Origin: Acetobacterium sp.
GTDB taxonomy: Bacteria; Bacillota; Clostridia; Eubacteriales; Eubacteriaceae
Reading direction: 5' to 3'
NCBI GenBank assembly: GCA_022013395.1
Contig: JAKLQL010000542.1
Location: 1-6,636, forward strand
Length of the DNA stretch: 6,636 bases
Under the pieces are notes generated by a model that was given only the letters and a program-made list of their open reading frames with translations, had not been told where the DNA came from and did not search any database. The position numbers and the translations under genes were made by a program. Below are positions 5,527-6,636 of this stretch, in pieces. Within the stretch, counting starts at the first letter, position 1. Each line of letters opens with the position of its first letter.

Positions 5527-6363
5527 ATGAAAGAAAATAAGGCCTATTATTTGGGCCTTACGAGCATCGGCTTATTTTTAATAGCAACTGTTTTAGGAAC
5601 TACTGAGCTTATGTCAGATAGTGTTCTCAGGGGCATTGGCTATGTATCGTTAGGTGTGGCAATTTGCGCTATTTTTGAGGGAAGAAAAGAACTTTTAAAT
5701 GATCCCAAAAATAAAAAATCCAAGATTGGATATATTATTGGTATTGTAATGCTCTCATTCCAGGTACTTGCTGGAGTAGTTCTTTTATTAATGGAGAGCA
5801 AAAATTTAGTAGCATCTTTTGAATTAATTCGTTGGATAGGATTTATCGCGACCCTCGTTGTTCTAATTGTCTTTGCAGTTCAGAAAAAACCACTAAAAAT
5901 TCTTTTTATAATACTTGGCGGTTGGATTCTATTCATAATTTTCGTAGAATCTTTAACAGATTCATCCCCTGGGATGTTCTTTGGAATGACTGGCTTTTTA
6001 GGTTTTATTACAATGATAGTACTGCTAATCATTTTTAGGATTCAAAAAAAACCGTTAAAAATTCCGTTTGTTTTTCTCGGTGTTTCTATTGGTTTATTTA
6101 TTTTGGGGAGTTGGATGATAGAATCGAATATCGTGTCACTCATACCACAAACAACTACTCAAGTAACAACTGATGAATCATCAGCAGATAAAAAGACAAC
6201 AGCATTGGCAAAATCAATGCAAAAATATGAAATGATGAGTATTGAGACATTTGAATCTCTTCCTCGACAGGAAAGGTTGATTTATGCACAATATCTAATT
6301 AATAAAACGAGAAATAGTGGTGATTACGAAAAAATATATGGGAGAAAATGCAGAGTTTGCTAA
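5527..6363 (+). CDS. Polytopic membrane protein of unknown function, probably frameshifted
   Basis: I do not recognise this family. From the ATG at 5527 it reads 278 residues, with seven hydrophobic helices at about residues 9-27, 35-51, 67-88, 99-118, 124-141, 150-171 and 179-197, then a hydrophilic segment with a Thr/Ser linker (209-225) and a charged region near IETFESLPRQERLIYAQYLI (239-258). The helical part is internally repetitive: VQKKPLKI (118-125) recurs as IQKKPLKI (172-179), and helix-end Glu-Ser pairs recur at 90, 141 and 199. ATG 5527 is preferred over an in-frame TTG at 5467 because of an AAGGGG purine run (5515-5520) just upstream and the unconvincing extra N-terminus. The last few residues (GRKCRVC) look out of frame: the sensible coding continues in the next frame after six A's at 6329-6334. 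The gene is AT-richer than those to its left. Confidence 0.7.
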   Translation: MKENKAYYLGLTSIGLFLIATVLGTTELMSDSVLRGIGYVSLGVAICAIFEGRKELLNDPKNKKSKIGYIIGIVMLSFQVLAGVVLLLMESKNLVASFELIRWIGFIATLVVLIVFAVQKKPLKILFIILGGWILFIIFVESLTDSSPGMFFGMTGFLGFITMIVLLIIFRIQKKPLKIPFVFLGVSIGLFILGSWMIESNIVSLIPQTTTQVTTDESSADKKTTALAKSMQKYEMMSIETFESLPRQERLIYAQYLINKTRNSGDYEKIYGRKCRVC

Positions 6364-6636
6364 GAGATATACAGAAGCGTCAATTAATGATTCAGGTCAA
6401 GAAATTATGGATAACTATGAACTTAATCTTCAATATGCAGCAGTTCAACACTTAGACAAGAAAATGACATCTGATACAGAAGAGGCTAAAAAACTTTTAA
6501 GCATTCCTTTTTTGTATATTGAAAATGATGAATATTGTTCTGGAATTTATTTACAAGAAAAGAACATTCTGGAGAGGAATAGTGAAGTATTTGTGTTTTA
6601 TGATAATGTTACTATTTTAGAGACAAGTGATACAAG
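6299..6636 (+). pseudogene. Downstream frame of the disrupted membrane-protein gene (runs off the right edge)
   Basis: This frame, +1 relative to the gene above, is open from 6299 to the window end without a stop. From about 6338 it encodes a coherent hydrophilic sequence (MGENAEFAKRYTEASINDSG, then EAKKLLSIPFLYIENDEY and a segment near VFVFYDNVTILE). There is no ribosome site for an independent start: the ATG at 6338 is preceded only by A/T-rich sequence. Removing one A from the six-A run at 6329-6334 would join the frames smoothly as GDYEKYMGENAEF. It is therefore best read as the C-terminal soluble domain of the upstream protein, separated by an indel, a sequencing error or a slippery site. 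Function unknown; the true end is outside the window. Confidence 0.65.

Noticed and set aside
1..6636. CRISPR array, insertion sequence or riboswitch
   Set aside because: No regularly spaced identical repeats, transposase motifs or terminal inverted repeats, and no recognisable riboswitch leader were seen on either strand.

Overview
The window looks like chromosomal DNA from a low-to-mid GC Gram-positive anaerobe of the class Clostridia. An Acetobacterium/Eubacterium-like organism is my guess from gene content and codon style; no marker gene fixes it. Strong AAGGAGG-type ribosome sites, an OmpR-family two-component pair and a CotH-type kinase all fit Firmicutes.

Left part (1-1410, minus strand): a two-component system. 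An OmpR/PhoB-type response regulator is followed 9 bases later by its sensor histidine kinase, whose C-terminal half runs off the left edge. A 169-base divergent intergenic region (1411-1579) separates it from a rightward operon. This region is rich in possible regulator sites: two 17-bp elements, each a TTGAA direct repeat with 11-bp period, arranged head to head, and a separate TTAACA-N5-TTAACA element that reads like the Bacillus PhoP box.

Middle (1580-5007, plus strand): a tight three-gene operon encoding a soluble VTC-domain (polyphosphate-polymerase-like) protein, a four-helix membrane protein of the DUF4956 family, and a large CotH-family kinase-like protein tethered to the membrane at both ends, with long Thr/Ser/Gln/Gly/Met-rich linkers. 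An imperfect stem-loop (5045-5080) closes the operon. The three products plausibly form one membrane-associated phosphate or phosphorylation module controlled by the divergent two-component system. This is the most interesting unit here; its function is inferred, not shown.

Right part (5081-6636, plus strand): a tRNA-Ser(GGA) gene with a near-consensus sigma-70-type promoter and its own intrinsic terminator, then about 180 non-coding bases, then a visibly AT-richer gene for a polytopic membrane protein with internally repeated helices. This gene appears broken by a one-base frameshift at a run of six A's; its coding continues in the next frame to the window edge. The change in base composition right after the tRNA hints at acquired DNA, but no integrase or second att copy is visible.
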